From positions 1 to 13,504 of the forward strand of contig JBKHEL010000072.1 in assembly GCA_046540835.1 (NCBI GenBank): a DNA stretch of 13,504 nt, in the 5' to 3' direction. This document shows, in pieces, positions 1-7,251 of the stretch (its first letter is position 1; the number at the start of each line of letters is the position of its first letter). Both the position numbers and the translations under genes were made by a program. The notes beneath the pieces were generated by a model. It was not told the origin of the DNA and made no database searches. It saw nothing but the letters and a program-made list of their open reading frames with translations. The DNA comes from Coraliomargarita_B sp046540835 (GTDB taxonomy: Bacteria > Verrucomicrobiota > Verrucomicrobiia > Opitutales > Coraliomargaritaceae).

Positions 1-19
1 CAGGGGAGGCCGTCTCCCC

Positions 20-123
20 GCCCAACGGAGTCTTATGTCCAGTTCCCGCTTAACGGGCGGCTCGCAGTCTGTGACTGCTCAAACAATGAGCCTGCGTGAG
101 CCTTGACATAAGATCCGTTAGGC
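20..123. other. attC-like integron recombination site (candidate)
   Basis: The left end reads GCCCAAC (20-26) and the right end GTTAGGC (117-123). These match the integron attC core forms RYYYAAC and GTTRRRY exactly. The ends are the outer part of an imperfect inverted repeat: 20-29 pairs with 114-123 with one C-A mismatch, G30 is left unpaired, and 31-39 pairs with 105-113. The interior folds into smaller stems: 45-48 with 54-57, 59-63 with 98-102, 64-67 with 92-95, and 77-81 with 87-91. The 104-nt length is within the range known for attC sites, and an extrahelical G in the stem is also typical. Against the call, the spacer between the core box and the inner box is paired here (GGA/TCC) whereas it is usually unpaired, and no integrase gene or second attC is visible. 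A structured RNA or another palindromic repeat remains possible. Confidence 0.4.
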
Positions 124-473
124 GCTCCGCCGACAAGTCAGCGGGGGCAAGTGGCAAGACTGCAATCTACGCTGCGCTATATCGACTGGCCGATGTTGCC
201 AATCCAGGCGAATCGGCCACCGATTCGGGTTTACCGCCCAGCAAAAAATGAACGGCCCATCCCGGTCCGAGAGTCGCAGGACATGGTGCCATCTTCCACA
301 GTATTTTTGTTTCTATTTGCAAGTTGTTGGTTTTTAGAGCCCATTGCCAAATCTCAAATTTTTGATCTCAAATGCGTTTTCATGCGGCCCTCAACCGCCA
401 AATGAGAATGCCCCGGGCCATCTGAGCAATTTTCCTCTTTTCAGTTGCTCAAATTCAGGCAGCCTGATGGGCC
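124..473. other. Non-coding stretch upstream of the TatD gene
   Basis: I see no convincing gene here. A GTG-started frame from 151 to 405 would give 84 residues, but it has no ribosome binding site and no recognisable family. Two inverted repeats are visible. One is perfect, 8 bp around a 3-nt loop (209-216 with 220-227). The other is 7 bp with a 15-nt loop (423-429 with 445-451), ending 22 nt before the TatD start. Neither is followed by a T run, so neither is a clear terminator. No strong promoter was identified. Confidence 0.5.
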
Positions 474-1271
474 ATGGAATGGATCGACAGCCACTGCCAC
501 CTGCAAAGCTTCCAAAGCAGGAACGAACTGGATGCCGTGCTCGGGCGAGCCAAACAAGCCGGCGTCACCCGCTTCATTACTGTAGGCACATCGCCGGAAG
601 ACTGGGTGCCCTACCGCGAAATGCACGCCGCCTATACCGGCGTCATCGATTATACGGTGGGGCTGCATCCCTGCCACGTCGAAGAAGGCTGGGAAGATGC
701 CCTCGGGCAGCTCGCCGCCTTCTTCATGCCGCCCCATGCGCCGGTGGCACTAGGCGAAATCGGGCTGGACTATTTTCACCTGCCCAAGGATCCGGTCCAG
801 GCGGGCGAGGTCATCCTCGCTCAGGAAGCGGCCTTCCGGCAGCAGCTTCTACTGGCAGCCGAACTGGATTGCCCGGTGATCATCCACAGCCGCAACTGTT
901 TTGAAGAGAGCTTGCACATGATTGACGAATCAGGGGTCGACTGGGAGCGGATCGTTTTCCACTGCTTCAGCTACGGGCCGGAGGAAGTCCGCCAAATCAA
1001 TGTGCGCGGCGGCCGCGCCTCATTCACCGGCATCGCCAGCTATAAGAGCGCCCAGGCGGTCCGTGAGGCCGTAAGCGCACAGGGGATCAAGCGCCTGATG
1101 CTGGAAACCGACTGTCCCTATCTCACACCCGAACCCCACCGGGGAAAATCCAACGAACCGGCCTACCTGCCCCATATTGCCGAACACTGCGCCAAAGCGC
1201 TCAGCATGGATACCGCAGCGCTGGCCGGGCAGACCACACACAACACAAAGAGCTTCTTCAACCTCGGCTAG
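474..1271 (+). CDS. TatD-family metal-dependent hydrolase/DNase
   Basis: This 265-residue protein belongs to the TatD family of the amidohydrolase superfamily, which are cytoplasmic metal-dependent nucleases acting on DNA 3' ends. The metal-site signatures appear in order: DSHCHL at residues 5-10 (His7, His9), GLHP at 63-66, GEIGLD at 94-99 (Glu95), IHSR at 137-140 (His138), FHCFS at 162-166 (His163), and LETDCPYLTP at 210-219 (Asp213). The length is normal (about 260). The ATG at 474 places DSHCHL immediately at the N-terminus, as is usual in the family, so the start is well supported even though no Shine-Dalgarno is visible. The stop lies 6 nt before the next gene, suggesting co-transcription. 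The family is clear. Which TatD/YcfH/YjjV-type subgroup it belongs to cannot be decided from the sequence, so no symbol is given. Confidence 0.93.
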   Translation: MEWIDSHCHLQSFQSRNELDAVLGRAKQAGVTRFITVGTSPEDWVPYREMHAAYTGVIDYTVGLHPCHVEEGWEDALGQLAAFFMPPHAPVALGEIGLDYFHLPKDPVQAGEVILAQEAAFRQQLLLAAELDCPVIIHSRNCFEESLHMIDESGVDWERIVFHCFSYGPEEVRQINVRGGRASFTGIASYKSAQAVREAVSAQGIKRLMLETDCPYLTPEPHRGKSNEPAYLPHIAEHCAKALSMDTAALAGQTTHNTKSFFNLG

Positions 1272-1277
1272 CAGCGG

Positions 1278-2561
1278 ATGAAAGCGCGAAAAAACTTCTT
1301 CTATCTCGCGCTCGCGCTGGGCACCCTGCTGGCTGCCCTCATGATCCAGCCTTACTGGCCCATCTTGCGGAAGGAAGCCACCTATATTACCGAAACCTGG
1401 CGGGCGATCCGCGATGCCGGGGGCGAGCCCCGGCGCGAATCTGCGGAACCGGAAGCGCCCTCCGCTGAAGCACCACGCCCCGAGCCCCGAAGAAGTCTCC
1501 AGCCACCAACACCGGATTTGAGCGACTCAGACTCAGACTCGACCTCGACCGGAGAAAACGGCGCCGACGATTTTATCCGTGATGTGCGTGTGCGCGCCGC
1601 AGAAGATCCCGAGGCCGCCCTGCTCTGGCTACAAGAGGCGCACAGCGGCAGCGATCGCTTACGCGGGATGCTCGAAGTCGTCGCCCTCTGGGCAGCAAAG
1701 GATGCCGAATCCGCCCTGCTCTGGCTGGAATCAAATGCACAGGGCATCGTGCGCATGGAGGCCCTCCAGGACGGCGTCGAACTCTGGGCCGACCGCGCTC
1801 CTCAGGCGACGGCCGCCTGGGTCGACGGGATGGCCAACGACGGGAGCAAAACAACAGCTGCCCGGGCCCTCGCGAGGCAGTGGGCTTCAAGCGCCCCCGA
1901 ACAGGCAGCAACATGGGTGGCCGGGCTCCCGGAAGGTGAGATCGCGACCGCCGCCTCTCTCGCACTGATTGATTCCTGGGCGGAAACCGACCCCGAAGCG
2001 GCGGCCCTATGGGCCCTCAACCAGGCTGAATACCGGGGGAACGATCAGGCTCTGGAACAAAGTATTCGAAACTACACAAAACAAAATCCCTCCGCAGCCG
2101 AAAGCTTCGTCCGGGAGCTTTCCGAAGCTTACGACTCGCCCGCCCCCGCTGCCACCTACGCCCGCGCTCTCGCCGAAGAAGATCCGGCTGCCGCAGCGGC
2201 CTGGTTTTCTCAACTCGACCCGTCGAATCCGGTCTACTCGAGTGATCATGCCCGGACAATTTTAAAAACCTGGGCCGAATCCGATTCCATTGCCGCCTCC
2301 GCATGGCTCAGTGAGCAGCCTGGCGGTCCGCCCCGCGACGCCGCCATCGCCGGCTTCGCCGAAACGATCCAGCGCTTTGAACCCGGTGCTGCCACCATAT
2401 GGGCCGAAACCATAGAATCCCCCGATCTGCGCGCGCAGCAACTGGAAGCCAATTTCAGCTCCTGGGCGCAACAGAACCCAAACGATGCCCGCGCCTGGCT
2501 GGAAAGCGCTGAACTCGCACCTGCGCTGCGCACCGAGCTCACCTCACGCATCGAGAATTGA
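1278..2561 (+). CDS. Membrane-anchored protein with ten 32-residue helical repeats
   Basis: I do not recognise a named family for this 427-residue protein. The N-terminus (residues 7-29) is a hydrophobic helix after a Lys/Arg-rich start, so it is probably a single-pass anchor or uncleaved signal. Residues 50-95 are a Pro/Glu/Ser-rich linker ending in a short Asp-Ser run. From about 107 to 408 there are ten copies of a helical unit with the pattern WA-x-x-DP-x-x-A-A-x-W-L. The aromatic residue falls at 117, 149, 181, 213, 245, 277 (Phe), 309, 343, 375 and 407, a spacing of 32 except for one step of 34. This suggests a TPR-like alpha-solenoid used for protein binding, outside the cytoplasmic membrane if the anchor orients it that way. 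It starts 6 nt after the TatD stop and is probably in the same transcript. The function is unknown. Confidence 0.8.
   Translation: MKARKNFFYLALALGTLLAALMIQPYWPILRKEATYITETWRAIRDAGGEPRRESAEPEAPSAEAPRPEPRRSLQPPTPDLSDSDSDSTSTGENGADDFIRDVRVRAAEDPEAALLWLQEAHSGSDRLRGMLEVVALWAAKDAESALLWLESNAQGIVRMEALQDGVELWADRAPQATAAWVDGMANDGSKTTAARALARQWASSAPEQAATWVAGLPEGEIATAASLALIDSWAETDPEAAALWALNQAEYRGNDQALEQSIRNYTKQNPSAAESFVRELSEAYDSPAPAATYARALAEEDPAAAAAWFSQLDPSNPVYSSDHARTILKTWAESDSIAASAWLSEQPGGPPRDAAIAGFAETIQRFEPGAATIWAETIESPDLRAQQLEANFSSWAQQNPNDARAWLESAELAPALRTELTSRIEN
1521..1550 (+). repeat. Short tandem GACTCA-type tract in a linker
   Basis: The hexamer GACTCA and near-copies (GACTCG, then ACCTCGACC) run in tandem and encode an Asp-Ser-rich segment followed by Thr-Ser between the Pro-rich linker and the first helical repeat of the surrounding gene. 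It is a low-complexity linker tract and could vary in length between strains. Confidence 0.5.
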
Positions 2562-2619
2562 CTGCCTCCACCGCGATTCCGGCTTGGCGCACCCGCGATT
2601 CCCCGACTTAATCTGCCAC

Positions 2620-3414
2620 ATGATACACCACCCGGACAAACTTCTCCTCCTGGCCGGCCCCTGCTCCCTGGAAAGCCTCGACACCTGCCGCCCCGTAGCC
2701 GACACGCTGGCGGCGCTCCGGTCGCAGCACCCGGAGCTGAACATCCTTTTCAAAGGGTCGTTCGACAAAGCCAACCGGACCTCCATCCACAGCAACCGGG
2801 GCACCGGCCTCGAAGAAGGGCTCGAAATTTTCCATACCATCCAAGCTGAATACGGCTTTAAAACGATCACCGACATCCACCTCCCGGACCAATGCCCGAC
2901 TGTCGGTGCCGTCGTCGACGCCCTGCAGATCCCCGCCTTCCTCTGCCGGCAAACCGACTTACTGGTCGCGGCCGCTGCCACCGGCTGCGCGGTCAATGTC
3001 AAAAAAGGCCAGTTCCTCTCGCCCTACGAGATGGAGTTCGTCACCGACAAACTCGAAGAGGCAGGTGCCGCGGAAATCTGGCAGACCGACCGCGGCAGCA
3101 CCTTCGGTTACCAAAACCTCGTCGTCGATATGCGCAGCTTCAGCATCATGGCCGGTAACGGCCACCCCACGATTATCGATGCCACGCACAGCGTCCAACT
3201 TCCCGGCGCAGCTGGCGGCATCAGCGGCGGGCAGCGCGAATACGTCGCCCCCCTCGCCCGCGCCGCCCTCGCCGCCGGAGCCGACGGCGTCTTTCTGGAA
3301 ACCCACCCGAACCCCGCAAAAGCCATCTCCGACGCCGCCAGCCAGATCCTCCTGGACGAACTTCCCGCTCTCGTCGAGAGCCTCCTGCGCATCTGGCACG
3401 CGGTGCGGGGTTGA
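2620..3414 (+). CDS. kdsA: 3-deoxy-D-manno-octulosonate 8-phosphate synthase, metal-dependent class
   Basis: KdsA condenses phosphoenolpyruvate with arabinose 5-phosphate to Kdo-8-phosphate, a cytoplasmic step of LPS inner-core synthesis. With the ATG at 2620 the protein has 264 residues. Visible signatures are AGPCS (12-16), FKGSFDKANRTS (44-55), TDIH (84-87), PAFLCRQTDL (105-114), VNVKKGQFLSP (125-135), FGYQNLVVDM (162-171), DATHSVQLPG (187-196), SGGQREYVAP (202-211) and ETHPNP (227-232). Cys15, His190, Glu227 and Asp238 correspond to the four metal ligands known in the Aquifex enzyme, so this should be the metal-dependent class rather than the E. coli-like class with Asn. An in-frame ATG at 2485 would overlap the preceding gene and add 45 unrelated residues, so I chose 2620. 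There is no Shine-Dalgarno. The gap from the upstream gene is 58 nt. Confidence 0.95.
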   Translation: MIHHPDKLLLLAGPCSLESLDTCRPVADTLAALRSQHPELNILFKGSFDKANRTSIHSNRGTGLEEGLEIFHTIQAEYGFKTITDIHLPDQCPTVGAVVDALQIPAFLCRQTDLLVAAAATGCAVNVKKGQFLSPYEMEFVTDKLEEAGAAEIWQTDRGSTFGYQNLVVDMRSFSIMAGNGHPTIIDATHSVQLPGAAGGISGGQREYVAPLARAALAAGADGVFLETHPNPAKAISDAASQILLDELPALVESLLRIWHAVRG

Positions 3415-3556
3415 AGATCGAAATTATGCCCGGATTTCGTCCCTCCTGCGTTCAAATTATGCTCATGATTTTCTCTTCTTATTTTCACAGGTTATTCGAC
3501 GTTCAACCTTCGATGTTCAACGTTCACCGGTCACCCCGTGCACGCGGAGGTGATTC
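3415..3556. other. kdsA-rsmD intergenic spacer with short GTTCAAC repeats
   Basis: This 142-bp gap contains a T/C-rich stretch (about 3467-3489) followed by clustered GTTCAAC/GTTCACC words between about 3498 and 3535, two of them inside the near-repeat TTCGAYGTTCAAC. No hairpin with a T run was found, so there is no clear kdsA terminator. It probably holds the rsmD leader. Confidence 0.4.
3546..3553 (+). promoter_or_regulatory. Strong Shine-Dalgarno of rsmD
   Basis: GGAGGTGA lies just before the GTG at 3557 and is an excellent match to the anti-Shine-Dalgarno sequence. It decides the start codon of rsmD and contrasts with most other genes here, which have no recognisable ribosome binding site. 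Confidence 0.8.
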
Positions 3557-4117
3557 GTGAGAATCACCGGAGGACGCGCCCGCGGCATCCCCCTGGCCGC
3601 ACCGAAAGGTGACGCCACCCGCCCGGCGACCGACCAGCTGCGCGAGGCCGTCTTCTCCTCGCTCGGTCCGCAGATCAACGGGGCCCGTATCGCAGACCTC
3701 TTCGCCGGCACGGGCGCCTACGGCCTCGAAGCGATGAGCCGGGGTGCGGCGACCGGTCTCTTCGTCGAAAACAGCCCGGGGGTCGTCGCCTGTCTCAGAA
3801 AAAACCTCGCCGCCGTGAGCAAAAGCTGCGGGGCCGAGCCGGGCGCTTGGAAAATCTTCGCCCAAAAAATTTATACCCTCCCCCCCGGACTCGGACCTTT
3901 CGACCTCGTCTTCATGGATCCCCCCTACGCCATGATCGCCGAGCGCTTACCGGAAATTTTTCAGGCTCATGTCGCCCCGATCATCGCAGAGCGAGGTCGG
4001 CTCTGCTTCGAGATGCCGGGAGACCTAAACCTGCCCCTCAAAGGCTGGACCGCCACCCGCCGCCTCGGTAAGGCCGGTAAGAACAAACCCACACTGGTTT
4101 TTTACATCAGGAGCTGA
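3557..4117 (+). CDS. rsmD: 16S rRNA (guanine966-N2)-methyltransferase RsmD
   Basis: RsmD transfers a methyl group from S-adenosylmethionine to N2 of G966 in 16S rRNA during small-subunit assembly. The 186-residue protein has the family layout: RITGGRARG at 2-10, the RPATDQLREAVFSSL region at 22-36, the SAM-binding motif I DLFAGTGAYGLEAMSRG at 47-63, and the catalytic FMDPPY at 119-124. The length matches the family (about 185-200). It begins with GTG, supported by a near-perfect Shine-Dalgarno 3 nt upstream of the codon (core GGAGG about 6 nt away), and the RI-GG motif immediately at the N-terminus confirms the start. The next gene, fumC, begins 188 nt downstream, so a separate promoter there is likely. 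Confidence 0.93.
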   Translation: MRITGGRARGIPLAAPKGDATRPATDQLREAVFSSLGPQINGARIADLFAGTGAYGLEAMSRGAATGLFVENSPGVVACLRKNLAAVSKSCGAEPGAWKIFAQKIYTLPPGLGPFDLVFMDPPYAMIAERLPEIFQAHVAPIIAERGRLCFEMPGDLNLPLKGWTATRRLGKAGKNKPTLVFYIRS

Positions 4118-4305
4118 TTGGCGCTCCGCTCTCTTCCTGCCCTGTTTTAAATATCTCTTGCCTTTCGCATCCATTCCCGTGAATTCGCGGCTCCAAACAC
4201 CCCGGGTCCTCCCTGAAGTAAATTTTTGCCTCGCCCCGCATTAGCATTGCATACCAAAACAGATTTCAGCATAAGCAGATTTCCCAGAAAACATCCGCAC
4301 ACACC

Positions 4306-5700
4306 ATGAGCACACGCATCGAAAAAGACACCATGGGCACCGTCGAAGTGCCTGCCGAAAAGCTCTGGGGCGCCCAGACCCAGCGCTCCATCCAAAACTT
4401 CCCCATCGGCCCGGCCGCCTCCATGCCGATCGAGATCGTCCATGCCTTTGGCTACCTGAAAAAAGCCGCCGCACTGACCAACCAGGATCTCGGCGTCCTG
4501 CCCGCCGAAAAGGCTGAGCTCATCGCCCGCGCCTGTGACGATGTTGTCTCCGGCGAGCTGGATGACCACTTCCCCCTCGTCGTCTGGCAGACCGGCTCGG
4601 GCACCCAGAGCAACATGAACTGCAACGAGGTCGTCGCCAACCGCTGCCACGTCATCGAAGGCAAGCAGCTCGGCGAAGGTGAGCGCAGCATCCACCCCAA
4701 TGACGACGTTAACAAATCCCAGTCCTCCAACGACACCTTCCCCACCGCCATGCACATCGCGGCCTACAAGAAGCTCGTCGAGGACACCATCCCCAAGGTC
4801 ACCACGCTTCGCGATACCCTGGCCGCCAAATCCGAGGCCATGAAAGACGTGGTCAAAATCGGACGCACCCACTGGATGGATGCCACCCCGCTCACGCTCG
4901 GCCAGGAGTTCTCCGGCTACGTCGCCCAGCTCGACCACGGCCTGAAAGCCCTGCGAAACACCCTGCCCCATCTCACCGAACTCGCCCTCGGCGGCACCGC
5001 TGTCGGCACCGGGCTGAACACCCCGAAGGGCTACGCCGTCAAAGTCGCGGAAAAAATCGCCGAGCTCACCGGGCACCCCTTCGTCAGCGCCGGGAATAAA
5101 TTCGAGTCCCTGGCCGCCCACGATGCCATCGTCGAGTCGCACGGCGCGCTCAAGCAACTGGCCGTCAGCCTCAACAAAATCGCCAACGACGTCCGCCTCC
5201 TCGCCTCAGGCCCGCGCTCGGGCATCGGCGAGATCATCATCCCGGCCAACGAACCCGGCTCCTCCATCATGCCCGGCAAGGTCAACCCCACCCAGGTCGA
5301 GGCCCTCACCATGGTCTGCTGCCAGGTCATGGGCAACGACACCACCGTCACCTTCGCCGGGGCCAACGGCCACTTCGAGCTCAATGTTTACAAGCCTGTC
5401 ATGATTCATGCGCTGCTCCAGTCCGCCACGCTTCTCGGCGACGCCTGCCAGGCCTTCAACGACAACTGCGCCGTCGGCATCGAGCCCAATCAGGCCCGCA
5501 TCGACGAGCACCTGCGTAACTCGCTCATGCTCGTCACCGCCCTCAACACCCACATCGGCTACGACAACGCCGCCAAAATCGCCAAAAAAGCCCACGCCGA
5601 AAACACCTCGCTGAAGGAAGCCGCACTGGCACTCGACCTCCTCACCGAAGAACAATTCGACGAGTGGGTCGACCCGTCCACCATGATCGGCGAACTATAA
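4306..5700 (+). CDS. fumC: Class II fumarate hydratase
   Basis: FumC is the iron-independent, homotetrameric fumarase that interconverts fumarate and L-malate in the TCA cycle in the cytoplasm. The 464-residue length is normal. Visible family motifs are TGSGTQSNMNCNEV (96-109), SSNDTFPTAMH (140-150), GRTHWMDATPLTLGQE (186-201) with the active-site His189, ALGGTAVGTGLN (227-238), and the superfamily signature GSSIMPGKVNPTQ (318-330) containing the catalytic-loop serine. The ATG at 4306 gives an N-terminus matching the usual family start (R-x-E-x-D-x-x-G). No Shine-Dalgarno is present. It is followed after 9 nt by a small lipoprotein gene that may be co-transcribed. A long open frame on the opposite strand (5157 to 4147) is a GC-bias shadow. 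Confidence 0.97.
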   Translation: MSTRIEKDTMGTVEVPAEKLWGAQTQRSIQNFPIGPAASMPIEIVHAFGYLKKAAALTNQDLGVLPAEKAELIARACDDVVSGELDDHFPLVVWQTGSGTQSNMNCNEVVANRCHVIEGKQLGEGERSIHPNDDVNKSQSSNDTFPTAMHIAAYKKLVEDTIPKVTTLRDTLAAKSEAMKDVVKIGRTHWMDATPLTLGQEFSGYVAQLDHGLKALRNTLPHLTELALGGTAVGTGLNTPKGYAVKVAEKIAELTGHPFVSAGNKFESLAAHDAIVESHGALKQLAVSLNKIANDVRLLASGPRSGIGEIIIPANEPGSSIMPGKVNPTQVEALTMVCCQVMGNDTTVTFAGANGHFELNVYKPVMIHALLQSATLLGDACQAFNDNCAVGIEPNQARIDEHLRNSLMLVTALNTHIGYDNAAKIAKKAHAENTSLKEAALALDLLTEEQFDEWVDPSTMIGEL

Positions 5701-5709
5701 GCGCAGCCT

Positions 5710-6102
5710 ATGCCCGTAAAACGAGCCTACGCCAACCGGGGGTCTCGCCTGCGGCTGGTCCGCAGCTTCCTCGCCGCATCGGCTGTGATCCCCGGCCTCC
5801 TCGCTTTATCCGCATGCCGGAGCCAGCAGCGTGAAGTCGACTACCGGCCCGGCTGGGTGCGCGATGCAGAAGCCCGTCTGCAAAAAGAACCCTCCTGGGA
5901 AACCTCCGGACCCGGCGTCAAATCAACATCGAGCGCAGACGGTGGAAACACGACAGGCTCCGGCTTCTTCGGCGGCAGGCAGCAGGCCACCCCGACCAGC
6001 GACTCACAACCGGCGAGCGAAGCATCCACCCCAACCCAAACGGCAGAACCACCCGGGGTGCAGTGGGGCGAGACCGAAATCACCGTTGAAGTGGAGGATT
6101 GA
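5710..6102 (+). CDS. Small putative lipoprotein
   Basis: This 130-residue protein has an Arg/Lys-rich N-terminus, a hydrophobic segment (residues about 19-34) and a lipobox L-S-A-C with Cys36. It should therefore be exported, lipidated and anchored in a membrane. The mature part is short and low in complexity: a Tyr/Trp-containing segment (45-63), then a Ser/Thr/Gly/Gln/Pro-rich stretch (66-113), and an acidic tail. No family is recognised. It starts 9 nt after fumC, which implies co-transcription, although no functional link to fumarase is evident. The stop is 37 bp from the end of the convergent recR. Confidence 0.7.
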   Translation: MPVKRAYANRGSRLRLVRSFLAASAVIPGLLALSACRSQQREVDYRPGWVRDAEARLQKEPSWETSGPGVKSTSSADGGNTTGSGFFGGRQQATPTSDSQPASEASTPTQTAEPPGVQWGETEITVEVED

Positions 6103-6139
6103 GGCAATGGTTGGTGTCTTCTAATTTATACGATACCGG

Positions 6140-6736
6140 CTAATCATACCTCGTGCGGCTCTCCAGAGCGCTGCGCAAGGTCACCGAGTCGGCATAGGTG
6201 ACGCCCCCCCCGCTGGGCAGACCGAAGCCGATCCGGCTCATCTGAATGCTGCGCCCGGCCACCAGCTCTTCCTGGATGTAGTGGCAGGTCGCCTGTCCCT
6301 CGATGTCGTTTGAAAGCGCGAGCACCAGCTCGGCCACCTCCCCCGCTTCAATCCGCTTTTGAAGCGATTCGAAGTTGAGCTGTCCGGGCCCGATCCCGTG
6401 AATTGGCGAAAGCTTCCCGTGGAGCACGTGGTAGCGCCCCTTCCAGGCCGAGGAGCGCTCGATCGCGATCAAGTCGGGCGCGTGCTCAACCACACAAATC
6501 CGACTGCCGTCACGATTCCCATCGAGGCAGACCTCACAAAGCGGACCCTCGGCGATGTTCCCACAGGACTCGCACCGGCCAACCGACCGGCGCGCCCGCT
6601 CAAGCGCGTCCTGAAGCGCCTCCATCTCGTCCGGCGCTTCCACCAGCAGGTGCATGGCGACCCGCTCAGCGGAGCGATAGCCGAGGCCCGGCAACCGCTT
6701 CAAAGCCTGCAACAGTTTGTCGTAAGCGGGCGTCAC
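6140..6736 (-). CDS. recR: Recombination mediator protein RecR
   Basis: RecR works with RecO (and RecF) to load RecA on SSB-covered single-stranded DNA during gap repair. The 198-residue protein has the complete family architecture: an N-terminal helix-hairpin-helix region (about 6-30, LPGLGYRSAERVAMHL), a four-Cys zinc site (Cys55, Cys58, Cys67, Cys70), a Toprim domain starting at CVVEHAPDL (81-89) with HGKLSP (106-111) and SNDIEGQAT (142-150), and the C-terminal GLPSGGGVTYAD segment (172-183). The start is a GTG one nucleotide after the ybaB stop codon, implying translational coupling. The ybaB-recR pairing is conserved across many bacteria, usually behind dnaX. dnaX is not present here. 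Confidence 0.96.
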   Translation of the reverse strand: MTPAYDKLLQALKRLPGLGYRSAERVAMHLLVEAPDEMEALQDALERARRSVGRCESCGNIAEGPLCEVCLDGNRDGSRICVVEHAPDLIAIERSSAWKGRYHVLHGKLSPIHGIGPGQLNFESLQKRIEAGEVAELVLALSNDIEGQATCHYIQEELVAGRSIQMSRIGFGLPSGGGVTYADSVTLRSALESRTRYD

Positions 6737-6737
6737 G

Positions 6738-7052
6738 CTACATCAGGCCACCGAGGCCGCCGGGCATGCCACCGGAGACCGCGCTCATCGCCTCCTCGCT
6801 GGTCTCCTTGGCCTTGGCCGCCGCCTCCTGAACGGCCGCCAGAAGTGTTTCTTCGACGAACTCGGCATCCTCTTTGAGAAACTCCGGGTCGATCTTGAAC
6901 GACTGGAACTCGCCCTGACCGTTGATTTGGATCTGTATCGCGCCGCCTCCGCTGGAGACCTCCAGAATTTTCTCAGAGAGCTCTTCCTGGATCGCCTCCA
7001 TTTGCTTCTGCATTTTTTGCGCTTGTTTGAGTAGTTTACCGACTCCGGCCAT
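6738..7052 (-). CDS. ybaB: YbaB/EbfC-family nucleoid-associated protein
   Basis: This 104-residue protein is of the YbaB/EbfC family, small dimeric DNA-binding proteins associated with the nucleoid. The N-terminal GKLLKQAQKMQKQMEAIQEEL helix, the middle beta segment (GGGAIQIQINGQGEFQSFKIDPEFL, roughly 35-59), the C-terminal helix, and the Gly/Met-rich tail (GGMPGGLGGLM) are all standard. The ATG at 7052 is preceded by a good ribosome binding site. The stop codon is separated from the recR start by one nucleotide, so the two genes form an operon. The family assignment is clear. The exact cellular role is inferred from homologues. Confidence 0.95.
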   Translation of the reverse strand: MAGVGKLLKQAQKMQKQMEAIQEELSEKILEVSSGGGAIQIQINGQGEFQSFKIDPEFLKEDAEFVEETLLAAVQEAAAKAKETSEEAMSAVSGGMPGGLGGLM

Positions 7053-7056
7053 ATAA

Positions 7057-7064
7057 TTTCCTCT
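7057..7064 (-). promoter_or_regulatory. Shine-Dalgarno of ybaB
   Basis: Read on the minus strand, AGAGGAAA lies 4 nt before the ATG (core GAGG 7 nt away) and fixes the ybaB start. Confidence 0.75.
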
Positions 7065-7084
7065 GGTTGATGCTCATTGAATGA

Positions 7085-7242
7085 ATACCCGGAAGTGTCG
7101 ACCCCACAAGCTCCCGAAGTCAAGCCGATTGGCACGGCACACCTCCGAAAGCGGGCTCATTCCGCCAGGCCATCCGGGTCGACCCGGCTAGAGGAAGACC
7201 CTCGAAGCAGGATGGCACGAACTCAAGGTGAGGATCGACCCG
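7085..7242. other. Structured intergenic region upstream of ybaB-recR
   Basis: No protein gene is convincing between the ybaB start and 7428. This part contains a perfect 14-bp palindrome (7174-7187, CCGGGTCGACCCGG). It overlaps the left arm of a 7-bp inverted repeat (7169-7175 with 7210-7216, GCCATCC/GGATGGC). A competing long-range pairing exists between 7175-7181 and 7236-7242. A CTCA-AGG-TGAG mini-hairpin lies at 7222-7232. Either strand could carry a small RNA, or the minus strand could be the ybaB leader. The word GAAGCAGG at 7204-7211 recalls signal-recognition-particle RNA, but the rest of the conserved SRP hairpin is absent, so I do not call it. Confidence 0.35.
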
Positions 7243-7251
7243 AAAACGACG

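Noticed and set aside
151..405. 84-residue GTG-started frame after the attC-like site, as a possible cassette gene
   Set aside because: No ribosome binding site, no family resemblance, and no attC downstream of it. It is not supported as a gene.
2485..2619. 45-residue N-terminal extension of KdsA from an upstream ATG
   Set aside because: It overlaps the end of the previous gene, and the family begins shortly before the AGPC motif, matching the ATG at 2620.
4226..4254. sigma-70 promoter for fumC (TTGCCT with GCATAC)
   Set aside because: The -10 match is too poor to support; another promoter in the 188-bp gap is equally possible.
4147..5157. 336-residue open frame antisense to fumC
   Set aside because: fumC is complete with all family motifs. 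The antisense frame is Gly/Val/Asp-rich shadow coding with no recognisable domain.
7085..7250. Signal recognition particle (4.5S) RNA, suggested by GAAGCAGG and by proximity to ybaB-recR
   Set aside because: The conserved GGUC-CGGAAGG hairpin and matching internal loops are missing, and no terminator of suitable polarity ends a plus-strand RNA.
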